NCBI GenBank assembly: GCA_027013105.1
Contig: JALUYG010000246.1
Span: forward strand, 1-49,531
Source of the DNA: Mariprofundus sp.
GTDB taxonomy: Bacteria > Pseudomonadota > Zetaproteobacteria > Mariprofundales > Mariprofundaceae
Length of the DNA stretch: 49,531 nucleotides
Reading direction: 5' to 3'
The position numbers and the translations under genes are program-made. The first letter of the stretch is position 1; each line of letters opens with the position of its first letter. Shown in pieces: positions 20,007 to 29,078 of the stretch. The notes below the pieces were generated by a model, which saw only the letters and a list, made by a program, of their open reading frames with translations, did not search any database and had not been told where the DNA came from.

Positions 20007-20103
20007 GCAAACTCCTCGGGGCGCGGCACTCTAGGACAGCCCCCCGAGCTTGCAAGGCAAACAGGCGCGCTCACCCACATGGACGTCGTGTTTCAGAATA
20101 CCG

Positions 20104-22347
20104 TTAAGTGGTGGCCGAATGATGCTGCTGGATGGCCCGCTCTACCGCCTGACTCAGCGCAGGAATATGGAATGGTTTCTCCAGAATCTCGCAGTTGCCG
20201 CTGAAAATATCCGTGGCGTGCGGGTAGGTTTGATCATACGCGGTGAAAAACAGAAATGGCGTGCCGGGCTGCAGCTTCTGAATACGCCGATACAATTCAA
20301 CGCCGCCTATTCCCGGCATCACCACATCGGTCAGCACCAACTGAATCACATCCCGGTGCTGACGAAAAATTCGCATCGCCTCTTCGCCGCTATGGGCCGC
20401 CAGCGTGAGATAACCCAACTCCGTCAGCACATCACAACAGGAGTCCAGAAACATCGCCTCGTCATCGATCACCAGCACCGTCTCCTTGTGGCCGTGGGTA
20501 ATCGTATTGTTCTCCCGATCTTCAACCTGCTGCGTTAGCGGCAGATAGAGATGGAAGGCGGCGCCCTCATTTTCACTGCTTTCAACATCGATATAACCGC
20601 CGATCTGGCGTACATAGCCATAAACCATCGGCAGCCCCAGCCCTGTGCCTGCGCCCACCTCGCTGGTGGTGAAGAATGGTTCAAAAATGCGCTGGCGCAC
20701 CTCATCCGACATGCCGCAGCCATTATCCGACACCCGAATATGCACCAGCTTCCTGCCGCCTGCGCCTTTGAAACGGCTGGCAAAATCGGCGCCTGCTTCA
20801 AAACAGGAGAGGCGGATCGCGATCTCCGGATGCGCCGTCTTTGCTGTGGCATTGATGGCGTTCTCAATCAACTGCATGAGCGCCTCCTGCAGTTTGGTCA
20901 CATCGGCATGCACGGTGCAGTTTGCAGGCTCGGCAGCGTCCTCATCGATCGTCAGGCTAAAGGCCCGACCGCCACCCAGCATCGGCAACACATGGCTCCG
21001 AAACTGATGCAGAAAATCTGTCATCACCACCGGACCCGGCGTCAGGTTGCTCTGCAGCGCAAAGGCCAGCATCTGTTCAATCATTGTGGCGGCATGATCG
21101 ATCAGTTTCTCAATCCGCTCAATCCGCTCAGTGGTCATCGGATCATCCGGCCGGGCCTTAACCAGAAACAGGTTGCCATTCATACCGGCCAGCGCATTGT
21201 TGAATTCATGCGCAATGCCGCCCACCAGCGTGGCTGTCGCTTTCATGCGCTGCGCCAGTTCCAGCTTCTCGGCCTGCTGCTTCTGACGCTCCTTGCGACT
21301 GCTGATATCATTGATGATGCCATACACTGCCGCCAGCTCGCCTGCGCTGTTATAGGAGAGCGTAACTGTTTCACCGAACCAGCGGAGCTGGTCGCCCGAC
21401 ATCGCCTGATAGGCGAAATCGATGCCCGGCTCTCTTTTATTGACTGCCGCCTGCAGGCGCTGGCGGTTAATACGCGCCTGCGCCGGCGATTGCAGCCACG
21501 ACCATAACCGCGCCGAGGTTAAACCCTCAACACTGCTCGACAGCAGGCTCTCGGCCTTATCGGAGACCCCCGTATAGCACGCGGCATCCTCAGACCACCA
21601 GAAACAGCCCGGCAACGCCTCCATCAGATTCAGAAACTGCATCTTCATCACATCATGACGCTGCTGAAGCTGTTCATACACCGCCATCGCCCGGGCAATT
21701 TCCTGTGGCATACTGGCGGCGAAATCATCCGGCGGCCGATTCTCCATGGCGCTGCTCAGACTATCCACCGGGCTGACGAGCCGCCGTCCAAGCACAAAAT
21801 GCAACGCTTTGATGGAGATCAGCAGCAGCACCATCATCAACACCAGAGTGAACTCTGTCGTCATTGTCAGCGACGCCGTCGTTGATGAGCTATCCATCAC
21901 CATGACCAGCGTATCGGGGCGGCCATACAATTTGCGGCTATAGAGATAGAGCGCCGGATCAGCTTCGACGCTCCTTCTGAGCCGCTCATAATCATGCAAC
22001 CCTGCAGCGCCGGCAAGCCCCGGCAGTTGATCTCCCACGGCGATATAGCGAATACCGTTCGCATCGATCAGCGCCACCGCCGCCACAGATGCATCGTGGG
22101 TATAGGCTTTCAGTTCCGCCTTGACCGGCGCATCGATGGGCGCAGCCCGCCCGCGCTCCAGCAACTGACTCAGTTCAGACGCAGCCGATGCCATTTTCTG
22201 ATCGGCGTCCCGATTGATCAGAAATGTTTCGATATCATGGAAGAAAACGTAAATCCCCAGCCCCAGCAACAGAAAGAAGCAGATCCCCCAGAGCGCAACC
22301 GTCTCGGTCAGCTGATTTTTCAGCGTACTGCTTTTCGTAAAGATCAC
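20104..22347 (-). CDS. Membrane hybrid sensor histidine kinase with PAS and C-terminal receiver
   Basis: GGIAHEFNNALAGMNGNL (H-box), VSDNGCGM, GAGTGLGLPMVYGYV, receiver VLVIDDEAMFLD...LVLTDVVMPGIGG. Confidence 0.93.
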   Translation of the reverse strand: MIFTKSSTLKNQLTETVALWGICFFLLLGLGIYVFFHDIETFLINRDADQKMASAASELSQLLERGRAAPIDAPVKAELKAYTHDASVAAVALIDANGIRYIAVGDQLPGLAGAAGLHDYERLRRSVEADPALYLYSRKLYGRPDTLVMVMDSSSTTASLTMTTEFTLVLMMVLLLISIKALHFVLGRRLVSPVDSLSSAMENRPPDDFAASMPQEIARAMAVYEQLQQRHDVMKMQFLNLMEALPGCFWWSEDAACYTGVSDKAESLLSSSVEGLTSARLWSWLQSPAQARINRQRLQAAVNKREPGIDFAYQAMSGDQLRWFGETVTLSYNSAGELAAVYGIINDISSRKERQKQQAEKLELAQRMKATATLVGGIAHEFNNALAGMNGNLFLVKARPDDPMTTERIERIEKLIDHAATMIEQMLAFALQSNLTPGPVVMTDFLHQFRSHVLPMLGGGRAFSLTIDEDAAEPANCTVHADVTKLQEALMQLIENAINATAKTAHPEIAIRLSCFEAGADFASRFKGAGGRKLVHIRVSDNGCGMSDEVRQRIFEPFFTTSEVGAGTGLGLPMVYGYVRQIGGYIDVESSENEGAAFHLYLPLTQQVEDRENNTITHGHKETVLVIDDEAMFLDSCCDVLTELGYLTLAAHSGEEAMRIFRQHRDVIQLVLTDVVMPGIGGVELYRRIQKLQPGTPFLFFTAYDQTYPHATDIFSGNCEILEKPFHIPALSQAVERAIQQHHSATT

Positions 22348-22483
22348 GCATCCCCTCCAAGTAGAAAACGAGTCAAACTATGGAACCGGCCCGAACTGTC
22401 AACCACAACTGCGGCATAAGAATTTAGAAGATGCATTTGGGGAAAACACAGGAACTTCCATGAACTCACTTTTAAAATTGCAT

Positions 22484-23683
22484 TTACAGCATAAACTGTA
22501 AAGTTTTATTTCGTTGTCTTATCAGGCCGATGAGTGCAAATAAAGGCAAAAGAAGCATAACCGGATCAAAAGGAGAGGATGAATTGATAGAACAACCGCC
22601 TCCGCCGACTGCAGATGCAGCGACTACAGGTGCCGTTACCGTTACATTAATCGTTACTACGCCAGATTTTTGTGGCGTGCCGTTGTCTGTCACTGTTACC
22701 ACAAAGCTGTCTGTACCTGTATAACCTGTATTTGGCGTGTAGCCAGTCACTCCCACAGCATTGACAGATGCTGTTCCATGCATTGCCGTTGTAGAGATAA
22801 TATAGGTGTGAGTGTCCCTTGCATTAGGGTCATTGGCTATAATCTGGCTTGTGCCTGACCTGTTTGAAGGTGTTGTGATAGCCTGCGCTGTTGGAACGGG
22901 AGGGCGATTGATACTATTCACTGGTATATAACTCACCTGATCCACCTGAACCTGTAGCGGTGCATTATAGGTAAAGGCGCCACTCCAGAGGTTAACGCCT
23001 GTTGCCGCCCACAAATTCATAAAAATATGCTGGGCATAACTGGGTAATGTAACACCACCCCCTGCCAACACGCTATGCTTTAATATGCCGTCAATGTACC
23101 AATTAATCGCATTGGGCAACCATTCAATCATATAGTCATGAAAAGCCAGGGAAGCATCAAAGCCCAGAGGGAGCAATACTTCGTGACCCCCTACACCTGC
23201 AGTGAAATAATTAATTTGTACTTTTGTGGTGTCTTTACCTAAAAACTCGAAATCGATTTCATCATGAGGTTGCCCATCGCTTGGACCTGTGTATAAGAAC
23301 AGGCTGGTGATTATGCCACTGGCTTTGACCGCCTTTGCACGGAAACTCACTTGCCCATGCGAGACAAAGTCTACACTACGATATTCACCGGATGCGTAAG
23401 GTTGATTCGAGCACGTAGTGGAAATCAAGCTACAACCCGGTTGGTTGTCCAACTGTAAAGTCAGTCGCCCGTTTACAAATGAAATGTGATCAGAGCGCCA
23501 CCCCACCTGAAAGGGCGCACCATTGCTCCAGCCATTGGACTGTTGCCATAAGAGAGGATCATGGGCAGCCATCGGAGCCGTAAATGATCTATTTATCACA
23601 GCAGCATATGCCGGACTCATCCATACTATGAATATACTAATGGATATGATGCGAATCACCTCTTTCTCCTTTTTGAAAACCAT
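22484..23683 (-). CDS. Glycoside hydrolase family 16-like protein with cadherin/VCBS-like region and C-terminal sorting-type tail
   Basis: Catalytic-type HDEIDFEFLGKD, DYMIEWLPNAINWYIDG; C-terminal GGGGCSINSSSPFDPVMLLLPLFALIGLIRQR. Confidence 0.85.
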   Translation of the reverse strand: MVFKKEKEVIRIISISIFIVWMSPAYAAVINRSFTAPMAAHDPLLWQQSNGWSNGAPFQVGWRSDHISFVNGRLTLQLDNQPGCSLISTTCSNQPYASGEYRSVDFVSHGQVSFRAKAVKASGIITSLFLYTGPSDGQPHDEIDFEFLGKDTTKVQINYFTAGVGGHEVLLPLGFDASLAFHDYMIEWLPNAINWYIDGILKHSVLAGGGVTLPSYAQHIFMNLWAATGVNLWSGAFTYNAPLQVQVDQVSYIPVNSINRPPVPTAQAITTPSNRSGTSQIIANDPNARDTHTYIISTTAMHGTASVNAVGVTGYTPNTGYTGTDSFVVTVTDNGTPQKSGVVTINVTVTAPVVAASAVGGGGCSINSSSPFDPVMLLLPLFALIGLIRQRNKTLQFML

Positions 23684-23861
23684 TATGATCGGGGAAAACT
23701 GAAACAGAATAGTGCCGGGCTAGGGGAGGTACATGTATTTAAAGCCATGCAGCATTTCAACTCTGTGCAGAAGCAACATACAACTGTCATCTGTTCTTCC
23801 GGCTGTTTTTACGCAAAATTTTTACAAAGTTCAAGTCAACTATTTGGCCAGCATTCGGCAA

Positions 23862-23895
23862 CCAAAAAGGCAGAGGATAACCCCTGCCTTTTTGG
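23862..23895. terminator. Terminator hairpin downstream of trxA
   Basis: ccaaaaaggcagaggataacccctgcctttttgg, long stem flanked by A/T tracts. Confidence 0.75.
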
Positions 23896-23927
23896 TGTGA
23901 ATGAAAGAATCAGCCCGGTACGGGTGA

Positions 23928-24260
23928 TTAATCCAGATGTTCGTCGATAAATTCGATCAGCTTGGCTTTGTTGACCGCGCCGACTTTCGTGCCCTGCACA
24001 TTGCCACCGGAAAACAGCATCAGGGTGGGAATGCCGCGCACGCCGTATTTGCCCGGCGTATTGGGATTGTCGTCGATATTGATTTTGGCGATGGTGACCT
24101 GACCTTGCTTCTCGCTGGCCACTTCGTCCAGAATCGGCGCGATTTGTTTGCACGGGCCGCACCATGGCGCCCAGAAATCAACAACGACAGGGCCGGACGC
24201 TTTCAACACATCGGCATCAAAGCTTTCGTCGCTAACATGAATAATTAAATCTGAAGACAT
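23928..24260 (-). CDS. trxA: Thioredoxin
   Basis: [24 protein letters not shown], active site WCGPC. Confidence 0.97.
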   Translation of the reverse strand: MSSDLIIHVSDESFDADVLKASGPVVVDFWAPWCGPCKQIAPILDEVASEKQGQVTIAKINIDDNPNTPGKYGVRGIPTLMLFSGGNVQGTKVGAVNKAKLIEFIDEHLD

Positions 24261-24322
24261 ATCGTTTCCTCGTTTATGATGGAATGAACGAAACGTAGTC
24301 CGGGGGGATAACAGCGTCAACC

Positions 24323-25462
24323 ATGGCCAGACAACGCGCTTTATACGACATCATCCGACAACGGCTGCAGCAGGCCGGCGGTTTTCTGCCGTTCGATCAA
24401 TTTATGCAGGCGGCGCTCTACGAACCGGAGCTGGGTTATTATGAAACAAAAACGGTCTTCGGCGAACAGGGAGATTTTGTCACCGCCTCCGAACTCGGCC
24501 CGTGGTCGACGCTGGCCATGGCCGATCTGGTGTTTGACGCATGGCGACAGATGGACGAACCGGAGTGCTGGACATTGATCGAACAGGGTTCCGGCTCCGG
24601 CCGGCAGCTGGCTTCCCTGCTCGATCTGCTCAGCCAGTTTACTATGCAGCAGCCCGATACCGTAATTTCAGTCGAGCGCTGCGCGCAGCTCAGAGCGCGG
24701 CAAAGCCAGCTGTTTGAGGAGAAACAGTTATCCGTCCAGATCGAATCGGCGCTGGAGAATGTGGGCGGCATGAAGCATGTGGTCTACTTCAGTAATGAGT
24801 TACCCGACGCCTTTCCGGTGCGCTGTTTTCATTATCATAACGGCGCTTTTTTTGAGCGCGGCGTGGGCTTGAATGGTAATGCCTTTGGCTGGCGCGATGC
24901 ACTCGAGCCGATGCAGGATGCTCCCGATATCGCGCCAGAACTGATCGCTGCATGGCCGGATGATTATATCTCCGAGTGGAATCCGGCCCTCTCCGCATGG
25001 CAGCAACAGCTCAGCCGCATCATCGTTAGCGGTTTCGTGTTCACGGTCGATTACGGCTATTCGCAGCGGGAGTATTATCGACAGGCGCGCGTCGAAGGCA
25101 CGCTGTTGGCGCATGTCGGGCAAACCGCCTGCGAAGATGTGTTATCCGCGCCGGGTAGCCGCGATATCACCGCCCATGTCGATTTCACCGCCCTGGTTCA
25201 GGCTGGCCGCCGTGCCGGACTGGAGCCGCTGTTATGGATGAGCCAGGGCGGCTGGCTGGGCCAATCGCCATCGGTGCAATCGCTGATTCAATCTTTATCC
25301 ACGCAAAATGACAACGTCAGCATGCACCTGATGGCCCACCTGAAACGCATGCTGATGCCGTTCGGCATGGGCGAAGTGTTCAAACTGCTGGTGCAAGCCA
25401 AAGGCGTCCAGGCCGCCAGACCGGCCCATCTGACGCAGTTCGATCACCTGGATGCACTATAA
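24323..25462 (+). CDS. MidA/NDUFAF7-like SAM-dependent methyltransferase
   Basis: [64 protein letters not shown]. Confidence 0.85.
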   Translation: MARQRALYDIIRQRLQQAGGFLPFDQFMQAALYEPELGYYETKTVFGEQGDFVTASELGPWSTLAMADLVFDAWRQMDEPECWTLIEQGSGSGRQLASLLDLLSQFTMQQPDTVISVERCAQLRARQSQLFEEKQLSVQIESALENVGGMKHVVYFSNELPDAFPVRCFHYHNGAFFERGVGLNGNAFGWRDALEPMQDAPDIAPELIAAWPDDYISEWNPALSAWQQQLSRIIVSGFVFTVDYGYSQREYYRQARVEGTLLAHVGQTACEDVLSAPGSRDITAHVDFTALVQAGRRAGLEPLLWMSQGGWLGQSPSVQSLIQSLSTQNDNVSMHLMAHLKRMLMPFGMGEVFKLLVQAKGVQAARPAHLTQFDHLDAL

Positions 25463-25635
25463 AGTGAGCCGCCTGCGAAAAAGACCAAAAACAGTTCGTC
25501 GCATAGCATTTGCTCGGATGGCCTGCTACTTGCTACTCTTGCAGTAATCACAATAGAGCCATCATACTTTGCAGATAACTCATTATTCTGCTGTAATTGC
25601 ATGTATGAAGGAATAGCTGACGCAGGGAGGCAAGC

Positions 25636-26133
25636 ATGAAATATCTGACAGGGCTGATTGCGGGACTATGCATGACTGTGACGTCGCTGCTGGCTGCGCC
25701 GGCGCCGGCCACTGTTCAAGCGGACATCCCCGACGCCATGCAGCACATGGTCAAGGCGCCGGAGATCGATTTCGCCAACCTTCGCGACCCCTTCGCCTCC
25801 TATCTTGCCCGCGTGGCTCCGCAGGGGCGCACCACCCTGCACGAAAACCGCATGCGCCTGAACAATCACAAACGCGAAAAGCTGGAGGATTACGATCTCG
25901 ATGCGCTCAAACTGGTGGCCATTTTCAGCATGGGCGGCGAACGTGTCGCCATGATCGAAGATGCGCAGCACAAGGGCTATATCGTCCGTCGCGGCAGCTA
26001 TCTGGGCAAGCATAACGGCAAAATCGAAAAAATTGATGCCGACACCCTCTTTCTCGTCGAACAGGTGCTCAACCCGGCCGGCGACATCATCGACCGGCAG
26101 GTCACCCTGACCATGAAAGAAGTGAACGAATAA
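25636..26133 (+). CDS. pilP: Type IV pilus assembly protein PilP
   Basis: NLRDPFASYL..., EKLEDYDLDALKLVAIF, RRGSYLGKHNGKIEKID: PilP family pattern. Confidence 0.8.
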   Translation: MKYLTGLIAGLCMTVTSLLAAPAPATVQADIPDAMQHMVKAPEIDFANLRDPFASYLARVAPQGRTTLHENRMRLNNHKREKLEDYDLDALKLVAIFSMGGERVAMIEDAQHKGYIVRRGSYLGKHNGKIEKIDADTLFLVEQVLNPAGDIIDRQVTLTMKEVNE

Positions 26134-26136
26134 ACC

Positions 26137-26790
26137 TTGCCCGCCACCATGACAGCCGCCGAAGTCCGGCGCTTTTTTGAACAGCTGCGAGCCGCCGACC
26201 CGGAGCCGGTCACCGAACTGAACTACAGCAATGAATTCGAACTACTGGCGGCGGTGATGCTCTCGGCCCAGTCCACCGATGTCGGTGTCAATAAGGCGAC
26301 AGCCAAACTCTACCCCGTCGCCAACACACCGCAGGCGATCCTCGATCTCGGTGAGGAGAAGCTGAAAGGCTACATCTCCTCGCTGGGCCTCTACAACAGC
26401 AAGGCGAAACACCTGATTGGCACCTGCGAAATGCTGGTAACAAGGCATGACGGCAACGTGCCGCGCACCCGCAAGGAACTGGAAGCGCTGCCCGGCGTTG
26501 GCCGTAAAACCGCCAATGTGGTGCTCAACGTGCTGTTCGGCGAACCGACCATGGCCGTGGACACCCATATTTTCCGCGTCGGCAACCGCACCGGACTCGC
26601 CCCCGGAAAAACCCCGCTGGATGTCGAAAAAGGGCTACTCAAAGCCATCCCGAAAGAGTTCATGCAGCACGCCCACCACTGGCTGATTCTGCATGGCCGC
26701 TACACCTGCACAGCGCGCAAACCGAAATGCCCGGAGTGCCCTGTCGCCACCGAATGCCACTGGCCGGAAAAATCCACCCCCCTGCAATAA
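26137..26790 (+). CDS. nth: Endonuclease III
   Basis: LLAAVMLSAQSTDVGVNKAT, LPGVGRKTANVVLN, VDTHIFRV, Fe-S C-X6-C-X2-C-X5-C. Confidence 0.96.
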   Translation: MPATMTAAEVRRFFEQLRAADPEPVTELNYSNEFELLAAVMLSAQSTDVGVNKATAKLYPVANTPQAILDLGEEKLKGYISSLGLYNSKAKHLIGTCEMLVTRHDGNVPRTRKELEALPGVGRKTANVVLNVLFGEPTMAVDTHIFRVGNRTGLAPGKTPLDVEKGLLKAIPKEFMQHAHHWLILHGRYTCTARKPKCPECPVATECHWPEKSTPLQ

Positions 26791-26800
26791 CCCGCCGCCC

Positions 26801-26841
26801 AAAAAGGTGTCAGGCCCAAAAAGGTGTCAGGAACCTTTTTT
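26801..26841. repeat. REP-like repeat, left flank of RAYT (one partial plus one full unit)
   Basis: aaaaaggtgtcagg-ccc-aaaaaggtgtcaggaacctttttt. Confidence 0.85.
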
Positions 26842-27531
26842 GTTTCTTGGCCTTCCCCTCGACCTGATGGTGGATTGTAAACCAAGCGTGGCTGATGTGT
26901 GTTCAACCCAGGAGTCGCTGCCAAACGGGCGACCACGATTCACGCAACTGCGAATTTGTGTCAGGGCGCTATCCGTATCATGCCGTTCATCGAAGCCGTT
27001 CACCAGAGACAACCAGTGATCGGGCCGCGCTACCGGCCATTGGGCCAATCTGCCTTGAGATATTTCGGAAACCCTCAACCACAGACTGCTCCACCGCCAC
27101 GCTTCTGCTTGCTCCACCAGCCCGGCTCTCAAAGGATTTCTTTCAACATATCGGCACAGCGAAAGAAAGTATGCATTGGACTCCACAACAAACGATTTAA
27201 AACGCCCCTGATACAGGTGTCCGGAACCAATACTCTTTCTGTATGCCCTCCAGCGTTGTGTATGCGTCAGCGTAAGCCAGCCCATAAACCTGGATAGTTC
27301 GCCATCCTTTAATGGTTGCAGCACCAAATGCCAGTGGTTCGGCATAATGCAATAAGACAACACATTCACCTCAAAGCGATCTGCCGCCTGCCACAACACC
27401 CGCTCAAATGCTTTGTAATCGCCTTCCGAGAAAAAAATCTGCTTTCGCTCATTCGAACGATTGATCACATGGTAGATATACCCACCCAAAGCAATTCTCT
27501 TCGGTCGTCCCATAGATCCAGCATAGCACAT
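26827..27531 (-). mobile_element. REP-associated tyrosine transposase (RAYT, IS200/Y1-like)
   Basis: YHVINRSNERKQIFF, YCIMPNHWHLVLQP (HxH), GHLYQGRFKSFVVESNAYFLSLCRYVERNPLRAGLV. Confidence 0.93.
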
Positions 27532-27541
27532 TATTCAGAAT

Positions 27542-27567
27542 AAAAAAGGTTCCTGACACCTTTTTTG
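27542..27567. repeat. REP-like repeat, right flank of RAYT (inverted)
   Basis: aaaaaaggttcctgacaccttttttg; reverse complement of 26818-26841. Confidence 0.85.
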
Positions 27568-27613
27568 GTCTCCGGGCAGTGATGGATGCGGGCAAACGCG
27601 CTAGAGTTGGCCG

Positions 27614-28552
27614 ATGCGTATTTTTCACTCCTGGCAGGAAGCTGCCGACACAGCGGATTTTAAGGGCGGCGCCATCACCATCGGTAATTTTGACGGCGTA
27701 CATATGGGCCATGAACAAGTGCTGGCGGAAACACGCGGCCATGCCGAAGCGGCGGGCGGGCCGACGATTGTGGTGACCTTCGAGCCGCATCCGCGCGCCG
27801 TGCTGTTCCCGGAAGAGTCGCCGCGCCGGCTCTGCCATGTGCATGAAAAAATGCACTATCTTGAAGAAGCAGGCGTCGATGCCGTGCTGCTGCTGGAATT
27901 CAATATGGAACTGGCCGGTTGGTCTGCCGGCAAGTTTTCCAAACAGTTGCATGACACCTTCCAGTTTAAACATATCCATGTCGGCTACGATTTCGCCTTC
28001 GGCCATGATCGCCAGGGGCATGTGGATGATCTGCGCAGGCTCGGCGATGCCAGCGGCTTCACCGTGACGGAAGCCGCCGCATTCGAGATGCTGGGGGCAG
28101 TGGTCTCATCTTCCCGCATCCGTTCGGCGGTCGAAGCGGGCGATTTCGAGCTGGCGCATACGCTGCTCGGGCGCGACTACTCGATTGCCGGCACAGTGTT
28201 GCATGGCGACAAGCGGGGGCGGCAGATGAATTTTCCAACCGCCAATATCGATGTTGCCGACCTGGCCCACCCGCCGGTTGGCATCTATGCCGTGCATGCC
28301 GAAAGCGCAGACCAACAGTGGCATGGTGCAGCCTATCTAGGCTACCGCCCCACCTTCAACGGACGTACGCTGCTGCTGGAGACGCACCTGCTCGACGCCG
28401 ATGTGGATCTCTACGATCAATGGCTGAATGTCTCGTTTGTGAAACGTATCCGGGAAGATCGCACCTTCACCGGCCACGACGACCTCGCCGCCCAGATCGC
28501 CAAAGACTGCAAAGCAGCAAAGAATATTTTGACACAGATGAACGCTGATTGA
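27614..28552 (+). CDS. ribF: Bifunctional riboflavin kinase/FAD synthetase
   Basis: AITIGNFDGVHMGHEQVL, VGYDFAFGHDRQG, SSSRIRSAV, PTANIDV, GYRPTFNG. Confidence 0.95.
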   Translation: MRIFHSWQEAADTADFKGGAITIGNFDGVHMGHEQVLAETRGHAEAAGGPTIVVTFEPHPRAVLFPEESPRRLCHVHEKMHYLEEAGVDAVLLLEFNMELAGWSAGKFSKQLHDTFQFKHIHVGYDFAFGHDRQGHVDDLRRLGDASGFTVTEAAAFEMLGAVVSSSRIRSAVEAGDFELAHTLLGRDYSIAGTVLHGDKRGRQMNFPTANIDVADLAHPPVGIYAVHAESADQQWHGAAYLGYRPTFNGRTLLLETHLLDADVDLYDQWLNVSFVKRIREDRTFTGHDDLAAQIAKDCKAAKNILTQMNAD

Positions 28553-28563
28553 CGCTGATAAAG
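28531..28563. repeat. CAGATGAACGC repeat, unit 1 (overlaps ribF stop)
   Basis: gacacagatgaacgctgattgacgctgataaag. Confidence 0.75.
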
Positions 28564-28617
28564 GCAAAGAACAGAGGAAATTGATGTTCAGACATGAGGT
28601 AAGTATAAGTTTCAGAC

Positions 28618-28712
28618 TTAACATGAAACAAACAACGCGCTTGCATGGACTTTTTCCACCCTGTGATAATGTTTCTTCATATCACGGGGTGGAAAAAGTC
28701 CATGCGCGTTAA
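28618..28712. repeat. Dispersed palindromic repeat, copy C
   Basis: ttaacatgaaacaaacaacgcgcttgcatggactttttccaccctgtgataatgtttcttcatatcacggggtggaaaaagtccatgcgcgttaa; near-perfect stem of about 25-30 bp. Confidence 0.9.
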
Positions 28713-28720
28713 CTGAATGA

Positions 28721-28951
28721 TTGATACGTAATGGTTTTCTATCTGCGAACATCTGCGTTGGCGAATATTTCGCCGATTTGATTGTGGATGATCAAGTCAT
28801 ACTGGAATTGAAAGCCGTATCGCATATCCTGCCGGCTCACGAAGTTCAACTGGTCAACTACCTCAAAGCCACAGGCATCGAGGTTGGCCTGTTAGTAAAC
28901 TTTGCCGGAGAACGTGTAGAAATCCGGCGCAAGATCCAAAGCAGGGGTTAA
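28721..28951 (+). pseudogene. N-terminally truncated GxxExxY protein
   Basis: GEYFADLIVDDQVILELKAVSHILPAHEVQLVNYLKATGIEVGLLVNF matches the C-terminal half of the GxxExxY family; the N-terminal half is missing, and the residues before it (NGFLSANICV) are read from the repeat. Only a TTG start is available. Confidence 0.75.
28738..28761. repeat. CAGATGAACGC repeat, unit 2 (inverted)
   Basis: tctatctgcgaacatctgcgttgg. Confidence 0.7.
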
Positions 28952-28958
28952 AATATTT

Positions 28959-28992
28959 GGACGCAGATGTACGCAGATCGACGCAGATAAAT
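28959..28992. repeat. CAGATGAACGC repeat, unit 3
   Basis: ggacgcagatgtacgcagatcgacgcagataaat. Confidence 0.8.
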
Positions 28993-29027
28993 ACGAATGT
29001 AAGAGGCGCACTTGTTAATATGTTTTT

Positions 29028-29059
29028 CCATCTGCGAATATCTGCGTTCATCCGCGTCT
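29028..29059. repeat. CAGATGAACGC repeat, unit 4 (inverted)
   Basis: ccatctgcgaatatctgcgttcatccgcgtct. Confidence 0.8.
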
Positions 29060-29078
29060 AAAAAAATGAGGTTTTATT

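Noticed and set aside
18453-20204. 583-aa plus-strand ORF opposite the SulP gene
   Set aside because: Low-complexity His/Gln-rich antisense shadow of a clear SulP coding region.
28531-29059. CRISPR array
   Set aside because: Repeats are few, in both orientations, irregularly spaced and flank a gene remnant; no spacer series or cas genes in the window.
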